NCBI RefSeq assembly: GCF_001632775.1
Contig: NZ_CP015249.1
Location: forward strand, 2,336,686-2,400,685
Origin: Dokdonella koreensis DS-123
GTDB lineage: Bacteria; Pseudomonadota; Gammaproteobacteria; Xanthomonadales; Rhodanobacteraceae
Length of the DNA: 64,000 bases
Direction of reading: 5' to 3'
Part shown: piece after piece, positions 42,827 through 50,482 of the stretch
Position numbering within the stretch: the stretch's first letter is position 1
Layout: every line of letters begins with the position of its first letter
Notes under the pieces: model-generated
Databases searched by the model: none
The model's input: the letters and a program-made list of their open reading frames with translations, nothing else
Told to the model about the DNA's origin: nothing
Program-made: the position numbers and the translations under genes

Positions 42827-43714
42827 TCACCCCCTCAACACCTCCCCGGCCGGCCGCCAGCACGCCGCGTCAGGCCGGAACGCGCGGGGCGACCAGCCCA
42901 GTTCGGCCACCGCCGCGGCATTGTCGGCGACCAGGTCCTCGGCCAGCCGCTCGACCGCCGCCGCCAGTCGATAGGCACCGTCGCGGCCGCGCCGTAGGCG
43001 CGCCGCCTGCCGCAGCAGTGGTACCGGCAGCGGCAGCGGCACGGTGCGTACGCCGAGGCCCTCGCGCATGCGTTCGAGCATCGCCGCGAACGGCAGGCGC
43101 TCGCCGCCGCCGAGCGGATAGATCCGTCGGTCGCTTTGCCGGCTGCGGGCCGCGGCCAGGCAGGCGGTCGCGAGGTCCTCGGCATGGACCGGCTGGCGCA
43201 GCCCGCGGCCACCGCCGACCAGGCGCGGGAACAACCGGCTGCGCTGCGCGAAGCGCGCGATCGGCGTCAGGCTGCGATCGATGCCGGCACCGTAGATCAG
43301 CGTCGGCCGCAACACGGTCCAGGCCGCGCCGCGCCGCGCGGCCTCGGCCGCCAGCGCGGCTTCGGCGGCCAGCAGGCGCGCGGCCAGCCGGCGTTCCGAC
43401 GCGTCGGTCGATGCGCGCTTGCTGACCGCGCTCATCGAGCCGAACGCAACGACCCGGCCGATGCCGGCACAGCGCGCGGCCGGCAGCCAGCCGGCCAGCC
43501 CGTCGAGCGGCCCCAGGCCGAACACCGCGTCCACCGCCGGCAGCTCCGGCATCGTGCCGTAGAGATCGCCGACCACCCAGCTCACGCGCGGGTGCGTCGA
43601 CGGAGGCCGTGCCTGCCGGCTCAACGCGAGCACCTGCCACCCCGCGTCGAGCAGGCGCGGCAACAGGAAGCGGCCGATCTGGCCGCCGGCGCCCACGACG
43701 AAGGCGACCGGCAT
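42827..43714 (-). CDS. NAD-dependent epimerase/dehydratase (SDR-extended)
   Basis: A 295-residue oxidoreductase of the extended SDR group. The Rossmann dinucleotide loop is FVVGAGGQIGRFLL (G-x-x-G-x-x-G). An RPTLIYGAGID segment matches the family's substrate-binding strand. The active-site Tyr of the usual YxxxK is not obvious; the corresponding region reads VAFGSMSAVSKRASTDASERR, so catalysis may be altered or it may act as an NAD(P)-binding protein. The start overlaps the stop of the receiver-domain gene by one base (TGATG). Confidence 0.8.
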   Translation of the reverse strand: MPVAFVVGAGGQIGRFLLPRLLDAGWQVLALSRQARPPSTHPRVSWVVGDLYGTMPELPAVDAVFGLGPLDGLAGWLPAARCAGIGRVVAFGSMSAVSKRASTDASERRLAARLLAAEAALAAEAARRGAAWTVLRPTLIYGAGIDRSLTPIARFAQRSRLFPRLVGGGRGLRQPVHAEDLATACLAAARSRQSDRRIYPLGGGERLPFAAMLERMREGLGVRTVPLPLPVPLLRQAARLRRGRDGAYRLAAAVERLAEDLVADNAAAVAELGWSPRAFRPDAACWRPAGEVLRG

Positions 43715-44652
43715 CAGTGCACGGCAGCCTGTCGCGCCAGCCGCGCCGGCAGTGCCCGGATTCGCGCCAGCAACGTGGCGGACGGCAACTGCAGCACCGG
43801 CTGGCTGCCGGCGACCGCGCCCAGGGCATGGCGCGGCAGGGCATCCGGACTGCGCTTGATCTGCAGGTAGCGCTCGAGCGCGCTGCCGATCGCCTGCTCG
43901 CAAACACGAAGGTCCAGGGGACGCGCCAGCAGGCGGAACACGCGGGCCTCGTTGACCAGGGCCATCGCGCGTACCGGATCGGGGCGCGTGCAGGCCGCGA
44001 TCGCGAGAATCTGCGGCTGATGCGCCTTGATCGCCTGCAGCCAGCCGCCGAGGTCGCCTTGGCGCGAATCGACCTCGACGAACAGCACGCCGGTCTCGTA
44101 CTGCTCGATCGCGTGGATCGCACGTTCGGCGGAATTGGCGAAACGCACCTGGTAGCGCGCCTGCAATTGCTCGCGCAGGCGCTGCTGCAGCGTCGGATCG
44201 TCCTCGACCACGAGCACGCCGACCTGGTTGCGCGCCCAGGCCTGCTCCTGCGCGCCGGCATGGTCCGGTGCCAGTGCCGGGGCCGCGCGGGCGACCGCAC
44301 CGGCTTCGGCGACCACCGCCTGCAGGACATCGTTGCTGGGCCAGGGCACCGGCGCGACATGCCAGACCTCGCCCTCGTTCACGCCGGCGGCGACGGCGGC
44401 GAAGCTCTCGCGCTCGATCAGCATGATGCGTTCGGCCCGCGGCTGTGCCAGCCGCAGCTCGGCCAGCAGGCGCGAGGCATCGCCGGCCGGGAAGCGCCCG
44501 CAGCACACGACGACGTCGACGTCGTGGTCACGGGCCGTCGCGACCGCGGCATCGGCGCCGTCCACGATCACCTGATGGGCACGCAGCAGCGCCTTGAGCG
44601 TCCGCGCGACCGGCGCCTCGCTGGCGACGACCAGTATCCGCAACGGCTCCAT
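43714..44652 (-). CDS. Tandem receiver-domain protein lacking both phospho-Asp sites
   Basis: A 312-residue protein with two CheY-like receiver domains (about 1-115 and 140-265) and no DNA-binding or enzymatic output domain. In REC1 the acidic pocket reads VVASEAP, without the usual Asp pair, and the acceptor position aligns to Cys51 in VVVCCGRFP. REC2 keeps the acidic pocket (VVEDDP, Glu150-Asp152), but the acceptor aligns to Glu193 in VLFVEVDS, and the conserved Lys is Ala243 in LLARP. Neither domain should be phosphorylated normally. The C-terminal 45 residues are basic and helical. It lies between the degenerate kinase gene and the epimerase gene in one operon. Confidence 0.85.
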   Translation of the reverse strand: MEPLRILVVASEAPVARTLKALLRAHQVIVDGADAAVATARDHDVDVVVCCGRFPAGDASRLLAELRLAQPRAERIMLIERESFAAVAAGVNEGEVWHVAPVPWPSNDVLQAVVAEAGAVARAAPALAPDHAGAQEQAWARNQVGVLVVEDDPTLQQRLREQLQARYQVRFANSAERAIHAIEQYETGVLFVEVDSRQGDLGGWLQAIKAHQPQILAIAACTRPDPVRAMALVNEARVFRLLARPLDLRVCEQAIGSALERYLQIKRSPDALPRHALGAVAGSQPVLQLPSATLLARIRALPARLARQAAVH

Positions 44653-44667
44653 CGAAGCCCTCCCCGG

Positions 44668-45720
44668 TCAGGCCGCAGCCGCCGGCTCGGCCGGCTGCAC
44701 CTCGGAATTGGGGGCGGCCTCCACCGGCAGACTGACCACGAAACGCGAACCCGCGGCCGAGCTGTGCACCCGGACCGACCCGCCATGCCGCTTGACCACA
44801 CGGTGGACGACGGCCAGGCCGATGCCCAGCCCCTGTCCCACCGCGCGCGTCGTGAAGAACGGTTCGAAGATCCGCGCCAGCACGTCGTCGTCGATACCGT
44901 GGCCGCTGTCGGCGACCTCGATCTCGACGGCGCCCGCCTCGCCGCGCCGCGTGACCACCTGCAGCTGGCCGCTGGCCGGCATCGCCTGCACCGCGTTGGT
45001 GACCAGGTTCATCAGCATCTGGCTGAGCTGGGTCGGCACCGCGCGCAGGCGCGGCAGGTCGCCGGCCTGGCGGCGCAGCTCGATCCGGTCGGCGCGCAGA
45101 TGGCCGGTCGCGTTCAGCACCGCGTCGACCAGGGCGTTGAGGTCGATCCACTCGGCGTCCTCCCGCTCGCTGCGGGCATGCGCGCCGAGCCCGCGCGCGA
45201 TGCCGTCCAGGCGCGCCAGGCCGGTGTCGGCGTCTTCCAGCAGGTCGCGGGCGTCGTCCAGGAACGCGCTGCGCTCGAGGCTCTGGCGCGCCTGGAACAG
45301 CTTGCTGCGCGCACCTTCGACGTGCCGGATGACGTTCTCCAGGCTCGCCGGATCGGCGCCGAGGATCAGCTCGACCGGCTGCAGGCAGTACTGCACGGCA
45401 GCGTCGTAGGCCTTGACCAGCTTGCGGTAGTCGGCGATCTGGCCGCTCGCCAGCTGCACGTTGTTGCGCGCGAAGCCGAGCGGGCGCGCCATCTCGCGGC
45501 AGACGCCGGCGGCCAGCTGGCCGAGTCCGGCATAGCCACCGACCTGGGCCACCTGGCCCTGCCGCGCCTCCAGTTCGGCCAGCTCGGCGGCCAGCGCCTG
45601 CTTGCCGCGCTCCAGGCTTTCGCGGCGCGCGACCTCGCGGCGCAGGGCGAGCCGCTGGGCCACCGCCACCACGAGCGCGATCGCCGCCGCCAGCCAGCCG
45701 GCCCAGGCGAGCAGGCTCAT
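44668..45720 (-). CDS. Sensor histidine kinase with Arg in place of the phosphoacceptor His
   Basis: A 350-residue protein with one N-terminal transmembrane helix (about 4-21), a coiled-coil linker (25-58), a HisKA-like helix pair and a HATPase_c domain. The H-box, normally HEI-x-x-PL, reads CREMARPLGFARNN, with Arg75 where the His should be. The ATPase part is intact: N-box NLVTNAVQA (Asn242), G1 DSGHGID (Asp271), F-box FEPFFTTR and G2 GQGLGIGLAVV. It probably still binds ATP but cannot autophosphorylate in the usual place. It precedes the tandem-receiver gene by 15 bases. Confidence 0.87.
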   Translation of the reverse strand: MSLLAWAGWLAAAIALVVAVAQRLALRREVARRESLERGKQALAAELAELEARQGQVAQVGGYAGLGQLAAGVCREMARPLGFARNNVQLASGQIADYRKLVKAYDAAVQYCLQPVELILGADPASLENVIRHVEGARSKLFQARQSLERSAFLDDARDLLEDADTGLARLDGIARGLGAHARSEREDAEWIDLNALVDAVLNATGHLRADRIELRRQAGDLPRLRAVPTQLSQMLMNLVTNAVQAMPASGQLQVVTRRGEAGAVEIEVADSGHGIDDDVLARIFEPFFTTRAVGQGLGIGLAVVHRVVKRHGGSVRVHSSAAGSRFVVSLPVEAAPNSEVQPAEPAAAA

Positions 45721-45754
45721 GCCGCCACCCTCCGCGGCACGGCGCGGCGCGTAC

Positions 45755-46714
45755 TCACGACCAGGCTCCGATCAGGAACGTCTCGCCGACCACGAACAGC
45801 GCGAACACGGCGACCAGCACCCAGCCCTCGCGGCCGGACAGCTCGCTGTCGCTGCGCATCATCGGATAAAGCGCCACGGCCAGCGCGAACAGCACCGGAA
45901 TCTCGATCCGCTGCAGCGAGCGCGCGACGTCCAGCGGCTGCCAGGCAGCCAGCCCGCCCACCAGCAGCAGGACGTTGCCCAGTCCCGCCACCAGCGCATG
46001 CGCGACCACGAAATCACCCTGCCCGCGGCGTGCCGCTACCAGTGCGGCCGGCAGGCTGGCGAGCGCCGCCGCGATGCCGAGCAGCAGCAAGCCGGCGACC
46101 ACCGGCGCCAGGCCCCAGCCGACGGCCAGCGCCGCGGTGGACCGCACCAGCCACACGGCCGCGAACGGCAGCATCACCACGCCGACGACGACGCGCAGCG
46201 AGTCGCGCCAGACCAGCATCGAGGTGCCGGTCGCGGCCGCCAGCTCGTTGCGGATCGAGGCATCCTCGCGCCGCGCGGAGACGATGGTCGCGATCATCAC
46301 CGCCAGCCAACCGGCGAGCAGGACGATGCCGTCGATCCGGCCGAGCGTCCCGTCGAACGCGAGCAGCCCCAGGAGCACGATGGCGGCCATCAAGGCCGGA
46401 TTGGCCCAGCGGAACAGCTTCAGGCGCACCACCAGCGGTGCCGCCACCGCCGCCAGGCCGAGGATCAGGGCCAGTTGCGCGATGCCGCCGCCGATCAGGC
46501 TGCCCAGCGCGAGTTCCGGCTGGTCGTCGAATGCGGCAGCCAGGATCACCGCCAGCGCCGGCAGCAGCACCCCGAGCGCCGTCGCCGCCAGCGCGACGCC
46601 GTAGCTCCTGGCGCCGCTCCTCAGCAACAGGCCGGAGGCGCCACGGACGAAGGCGTCGTTGCCGAGCGCCAGCAACACCGTGGCCAGTACGAAGATACCG
46701 AGCTGACTGAGCAT
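45755..46714 (-). CDS. Degenerate Na+/Ca2+ exchanger family (CaCA) membrane protein
   Basis: A 319-residue membrane protein with about ten helices in two inverted halves, as in YrbG-type cation/Ca2+ exchangers. The alpha repeats can be traced (ALGVLLPALAVIL at about 47-58 and AALASLPAALVAARR at about 216-230), but the conserved acidic residue of GTS-x-PE is Ala in both (Ala53, Ala223), and the downstream G-N-x-x-GSN boxes read GSLIGGGIAQ and VAGLGNVLL. Classical Ca2+ coordination seems lost. The start at 46714 has GGAGG in front. The gene lies 34 bases upstream of the kinase gene and may be cotranscribed with it. Confidence 0.72.
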   Translation of the reverse strand: MLSQLGIFVLATVLLALGNDAFVRGASGLLLRSGARSYGVALAATALGVLLPALAVILAAAFDDQPELALGSLIGGGIAQLALILGLAAVAAPLVVRLKLFRWANPALMAAIVLLGLLAFDGTLGRIDGIVLLAGWLAVMIATIVSARREDASIRNELAAATGTSMLVWRDSLRVVVGVVMLPFAAVWLVRSTAALAVGWGLAPVVAGLLLLGIAAALASLPAALVAARRGQGDFVVAHALVAGLGNVLLLVGGLAAWQPLDVARSLQRIEIPVLFALAVALYPMMRSDSELSGREGWVLVAVFALFVVGETFLIGAWS

Positions 46715-46771
46715 GACGTCCCTCCCGGGAGGCAGTGTATCGGCTGGCGGTGGCGCCGATGATGCGGCGCT

Positions 46772-46803
46772 GCTCGATTTCAAGCCAGCTCGATTTCAAG
46801 CCA
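46772..46803. repeat. Perfect 16-bp tandem duplication
   Basis: The unit GCTCGATTTCAAGCCA occurs twice without a gap (46772-46787 and 46788-46803), in the 246-base region between the divergent CaCA and ABM genes. It lies 58 bases upstream of the CaCA start, where it could be part of a promoter or a binding site. Confidence 0.85.
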
Positions 46804-46960
46804 GAACGATCGCCTGCGCAAGCCCGCGCGTTGCGCCCGTGTGGCCGTTCACGCAGCGGCCGCCACGGCCGGGCCCTGCCCGCATGCTGCGCGCGGTCTG
46901 GACATCGGGCGGCCGCTGTGGATAGATCGAGCTTCCTTGGCGTCCCGTGGAGACGTTACG

Positions 46961-47275
46961 ATGATCGCCCGGATCTGGCGCGGCATCACGCCGGTCGACA
47001 AGGCCGATGCCTACCTGGCCTACCTGCGCGAGACGGGCCTGAAGGCCTATGCCGGCATTCCCGGGAGCCGCGGCGTCACGGTCCTGCGCCGCAACCAGGG
47101 CGAGCATTGCGAGATCATGCTGGTCTCGCTGTGGGATTCGATGGATGCGGTGCGCCGCTTCGCCGGCGAGAATCCCGAACGCTCGGTCTACTATCCCAAC
47201 GATCCGGACTACCTGCTCGACATGGAACCGCTGGTGCGGCTCTACGAGGTTGCCGACCAGCTCCACTTCGACTGA
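46961..47275 (+). CDS. Small ABM (antibiotic biosynthesis monooxygenase-like) domain protein
   Basis: A 104-residue dimeric alpha-beta barrel protein. It starts IARIWRGITPVDKADAYLAYL, with a central EIMLVSLWDSMDAVRRFAG segment, typical of the ABM/DUF4936-like ferredoxin fold. Members may be haem- or quinol-linked monooxygenases, but many are of unknown role. GGAG sits eight bases before the ATG. Cotranscribed with the next genes is possible (12-base gap). Confidence 0.75.
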   Translation: MIARIWRGITPVDKADAYLAYLRETGLKAYAGIPGSRGVTVLRRNQGEHCEIMLVSLWDSMDAVRRFAGENPERSVYYPNDPDYLLDMEPLVRLYEVADQLHFD

Positions 47276-47287
47276 ACCCACGCGCTC

Positions 47288-47998
47288 GTGACACCTCCCC
47301 CCGCTACGCCGGCGCCATCCGGTGCCCGCTTTCCTGGCCGGCGCAAGATCCGCTGGCTGCTCGCCGCCGTCCTGCTCGCCGCCGTCGCCGGCGCCATCGG
47401 CTATGCCGCGCGGCCGGCGATCGTCACGCGGGTGCTCGTCGACCAGATCCGCAGCCGGCTGGGGCTGGACCTGGTGCTGGAGCGCAGCGTCGGCTACGGC
47501 CTGGTGCCGACCCTCGAGCTGCGGCTGGCTGCGCCGGACCTCCGGCCGGCTGGTGGCGACGCACCACTGTTCACCGCCGAGCGCCTGGAGCTGGCCCTGC
47601 CCTGGCGCAGCCTGTGGCAGCGCCCGCCGGCGATCGAGCGGCTCGTCGTCGACCGGCCGCGGGTGGATCTGGACGTGCTCGAGTCCTGGCTGGCCACGCG
47701 CCCGGCGGAGGCCGCAACGGGCGGCACGCCGGCATTCCGCCTGCAGATCCGCGACGGCAGCCTGAAGCGCGGCGAGACGCTGCTGGCCACCGGGATCGAC
47801 CTGGACCTGGAGCATGCCGGCGAACTGGACGCCTGGCTCGCGCAATGGCGGCGGGAGGGTGGCCGGATCGAGGCGATTCCGCCGCTGTCCGGCAAGGCCG
47901 GCGTCCGCGCGATCGAAATCGACGGCACCCGCATCGAAGGCCTGCGCCTGGAAGTGCAGCCCGATCCGGACACGTCCGGACCGAAGAGCGACCATTGA
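47288..47998 (+). CDS. Short AsmA-like membrane-anchored protein
   Basis: A 236-residue protein with one N-terminal transmembrane helix (about 21-40) and a periplasmic domain that resembles the start of AsmA-family proteins ([20 protein letters not shown], then [13 protein letters not shown] and [15 protein letters not shown]). It is much shorter than AsmA itself (about 600 aa). AsmA-type proteins are chorein-like phospholipid carriers; this would be a truncated version. GTG start at 47288. Its stop overlaps the TTG start of mutY. Confidence 0.65.
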   Translation: MTPPPATPAPSGARFPGRRKIRWLLAAVLLAAVAGAIGYAARPAIVTRVLVDQIRSRLGLDLVLERSVGYGLVPTLELRLAAPDLRPAGGDAPLFTAERLELALPWRSLWQRPPAIERLVVDRPRVDLDVLESWLATRPAEAATGGTPAFRLQIRDGSLKRGETLLATGIDLDLEHAGELDAWLAQWRREGGRIEAIPPLSGKAGVRAIEIDGTRIEGLRLEVQPDPDTSGPKSDH

Positions 47999-49047
47999 AC
48001 GCGATCGCCCCGCGCCTGCTGGCCTGGTTCGAGCACCACGGCCGCCACGACCTGCCCTGGCAGGACCCGCGCACGCCGTACCGGGTCTGGCTGAGCGAGA
48101 TCATGCTGCAGCAGACCCAGGTACGTACGGTCATCCCGTACTTCGAGCGTTTCGTCGCCGCCCTGCCGACGCTGCCGGACCTGGCCGCCGCGCCGCTGGA
48201 TGCGGTCCTCGGCCTCTGGTCGGGACTGGGCTACTACAGCCGCGCGCGCAACCTGCATCGCGCCGCAGGACTGTGCGTGGAACACCACGGCGGCGACCTG
48301 CCGCGCGACGCCGATGCCCTGGCCGCCCTGCCGGGGATTGGCCGCTCGACCGCCGCGGCGATCCTCGCCCAGGCCTGGGGCGACCGCCACGCGATCCTCG
48401 ACGGCAACGTCAAGCGCGTGCTGGCCCGCTTCCACGGTGTCGACGGCTGGCCGGGCAGCACGGCGGTACAGGCCCTGCTCTGGCGGCACGCCGAGGCGCA
48501 GACACCGGACCGGCGCGTCGCCGACTACACACAGGCGATCATGGACCTGGGCGCCACCGTGTGCACGCGTGCGCGTCCGACCTGCCTGACCTGCCCGCTC
48601 GCCGAGGACTGCGTCGCCCGCCGCGAAGACCGCACGCGCGAACTGCCGGCCGCGAAGCCGGCGCGGACGCTGCCGCTGCGTCACACGACGATGCTGATCG
48701 CCCGTGCCGGCGACCGGCGTGTCCTGCTGGAACGCCGTCCGCCGACCGGTGTGTGGGCGCAGCTGTGGAGCCTGCCGGAAACCGACGATCCGTCCGCCGC
48801 CGCCGAGACCCTGCGCCGGCGCACCGGCGGCGTCCGCGAGGCGCAGGTACGGCTGCCGCCGTTCGAGCACGTCTTCAGCCATTTCCGGCTGAACGTCACG
48901 CCGCTGGTGTTCGACGCCGACGCGACGACGGCGGCGGTCGCCGACGCGCCCGAGCACGGCTGGTTCGATGCGGCCGAATGGGCGACACTCGGCCTTCCTG
49001 CGCCCGTGCGCAGATTGCTCGAGAAACTGGAAACATGCCCCGAATGA
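47995..49047 (+). CDS. mutY: Adenine DNA glycosylase MutY (TTG start)
   Basis: DNA repair glycosylase that removes adenine opposite 8-oxoguanine. It is 350 residues, like E. coli MutY. The catalytic Glu is in [10 protein letters not shown]; the HhH and catalytic Asp are in [13 protein letters not shown] and [13 protein letters not shown]; the iron-sulfur ligands form a C-x6-C-x2-C-x5-C pattern in [17 protein letters not shown]. The C-terminal NUDIX-like domain ends with [11 protein letters not shown]. No ATG is available at the right place; the TTG at 47995 sits inside the stop of the AsmA-like gene (TTGA overlap), so translation depends on coupling. Confidence 0.95.
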   Translation: MNAIAPRLLAWFEHHGRHDLPWQDPRTPYRVWLSEIMLQQTQVRTVIPYFERFVAALPTLPDLAAAPLDAVLGLWSGLGYYSRARNLHRAAGLCVEHHGGDLPRDADALAALPGIGRSTAAAILAQAWGDRHAILDGNVKRVLARFHGVDGWPGSTAVQALLWRHAEAQTPDRRVADYTQAIMDLGATVCTRARPTCLTCPLAEDCVARREDRTRELPAAKPARTLPLRHTTMLIARAGDRRVLLERRPPTGVWAQLWSLPETDDPSAAAETLRRRTGGVREAQVRLPPFEHVFSHFRLNVTPLVFDADATTAAVADAPEHGWFDAAEWATLGLPAPVRRLLEKLETCPE

Positions 49048-49301
49048 TCCATTGCGTGAAGCTCGGCCGCGAGGCCGAGGGCCTGGATTTCGCCCCCTGG
49101 CCGGGCGAGCTGGGCCGGCGCGTCTTCGAACAGGTGTCCAAGCCGGCCTGGGCCGAGTGGCTGGCGCACCAGACGATGCTGATCAACGAGAACCGCCTGA
49201 ACCCGCTCGATCCCAAGACCCGTACCTTCCTGGCCGGCGAGATGGAGAAGTACTTCTTCGGCGGCGGCGCCGAGAAGCCGGCCGGCTACGTCCCCGAGTG
49301 A
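49035..49301 (+). CDS. yggX: Probable Fe(2+)-trafficking protein YggX
   Basis: An 88-residue cytosolic protein that protects iron-sulfur clusters from oxidative damage. It begins [19 protein letters not shown], with the conserved Cys at residue 7, and keeps the [15 protein letters not shown] box. The start overlaps the mutY stop region by 13 bases. The mutY-yggX pairing is widely conserved and links repair of oxidised DNA to iron protection. Confidence 0.97.
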   Translation: MPRMIHCVKLGREAEGLDFAPWPGELGRRVFEQVSKPAWAEWLAHQTMLINENRLNPLDPKTRTFLAGEMEKYFFGGGAEKPAGYVPE

Positions 49302-49323
49302 ACGCGGCGAAGCGCGGCCCGGC

Positions 49324-49860
49324 ATGATCCATCCGATCCTCAAGATGGGCGATCCGCGGCTGCTGCGTATCGCCCAGCCGGTGCCCGAAGCCTTGTTCGG
49401 CGGCGGACTCGACACGCTGATCGCCGACCTCTTCGACACCATGCATGCGGCCGGCGGCGTCGGCTTGGCGGCGCCGCAGATCGGTGTCGACCTGCAGTTG
49501 GTGATCTTCGGCTTCGAGCGGTCCGAGCGCTATCCGGATGCGCCGGCGGTGCCGCGGACGATCCTCGCCAATCCCGTCATCACCCCGCTTTCGCCCGAGA
49601 CCGAGGAAGGCTGGGAGGGCTGCCTGTCGGTGCCGGGGCTGCGCGGCGCGGTGGACCGCTACCGCGCCATCCGTTACACCGGCCGCGACCCGCAGGGCGA
49701 TCCGATCGAGCGCATCGCCGAAGGCTTCCACGCCCGCGTGGTCCAGCACGAATGCGACCACCTGATCGGCCGGCTCTATCCGTCGCGGATCAGCGACTGG
49801 ACCAAGTTCGGCTATACCGAGGTGCTGTTCCCGGGGCTCGACCCGGGCGCCGACGACTGA
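49324..49860 (+). CDS. def: Peptide deformylase
   Basis: Fe/Zn hydrolase that removes the formyl group from nascent proteins. It is 178 residues. The three motifs are [17 protein letters not shown] (metal-ligand Cys) and QHECDHLIG (two His ligands and the catalytic Glu). It is not next to fmt, so it may be a second or relocated deformylase. It follows yggX by 22 bases and probably belongs to the same transcript. Confidence 0.96.
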   Translation: MIHPILKMGDPRLLRIAQPVPEALFGGGLDTLIADLFDTMHAAGGVGLAAPQIGVDLQLVIFGFERSERYPDAPAVPRTILANPVITPLSPETEEGWEGCLSVPGLRGAVDRYRAIRYTGRDPQGDPIERIAEGFHARVVQHECDHLIGRLYPSRISDWTKFGYTEVLFPGLDPGADD

Positions 49861-49864
49861 CCGC

Positions 49865-50278
49865 TCAGCCGCCGCGCGCGCCGGCCATCTCGTCCTTGCG
49901 CAGGCGCTTGTAGTCGATCGGCCGGATCTCCTCGATCCGGCAGCGCTCGCCGGACGCGAGGACCGAATCGAAACGGCGGTTGACCGTATTGGCCGAGGAC
50001 GTCACGCCGATCGCCTTGGCCCATTCCAGTTCGCGGCACGGCGGATCGACGGTCAGCAGGTACGCTTCGCTGACCCGGGTCCAGACCACCACCTGGTAGC
50101 GCCCGACGCGCTCCCACTGGTCGAGCTTGAAGAACTGGAACGAGTCGACGGGCGGGCCGGCATAGGCCAGGTACTTGTCGAGGTTGCGCTGGAGGATTTC
50201 GTCGCTCTGCGCCTGGGCGCCGCCGGACAGGGCGGCCATGAGGAAAACGGATGACGCGAACAGCGTGCGGGAGAACAT
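49865..50278 (-). CDS. DUF6491 family secreted protein
   Basis: A 137-residue protein with a signal peptide (about 1-23, ending GGAQAQ). The mature part carries the DUF6491 pattern: VDSFQFFKLDQWERVGRYQVVVWTR, a pair of Cys (in VDPPCRELEWA and GERCRIEEIRPID) likely forming a disulfide, and a C-terminal RIEEIRPIDYKRL. I associate this family mainly with Xanthomonadaceae. Function unknown. It converges on def with a four-base gap. Confidence 0.8.
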   Translation of the reverse strand: MFSRTLFASSVFLMAALSGGAQAQSDEILQRNLDKYLAYAGPPVDSFQFFKLDQWERVGRYQVVVWTRVSEAYLLTVDPPCRELEWAKAIGVTSSANTVNRRFDSVLASGERCRIEEIRPIDYKRLRKDEMAGARGG

Positions 50279-50482
50279 GGCGGTTTTCCGTTGAGGGGCG
50301 AGCCTTCGCGGCCGGCTGCAAGGCCACATCGGCCATTGTCTCAGACTGGCGGGAGCGCGGTTTCGTTGCAGCGCAGCGAGCGCACGGTCACGCCCCGTTG
50401 CCGGCCCGGGCATGGCTTTCGGCCCACTGCCACCCGGCGGGCTGCGACTACAATCGCCGGCTCGTTCGTCCTGGAGCCACCG

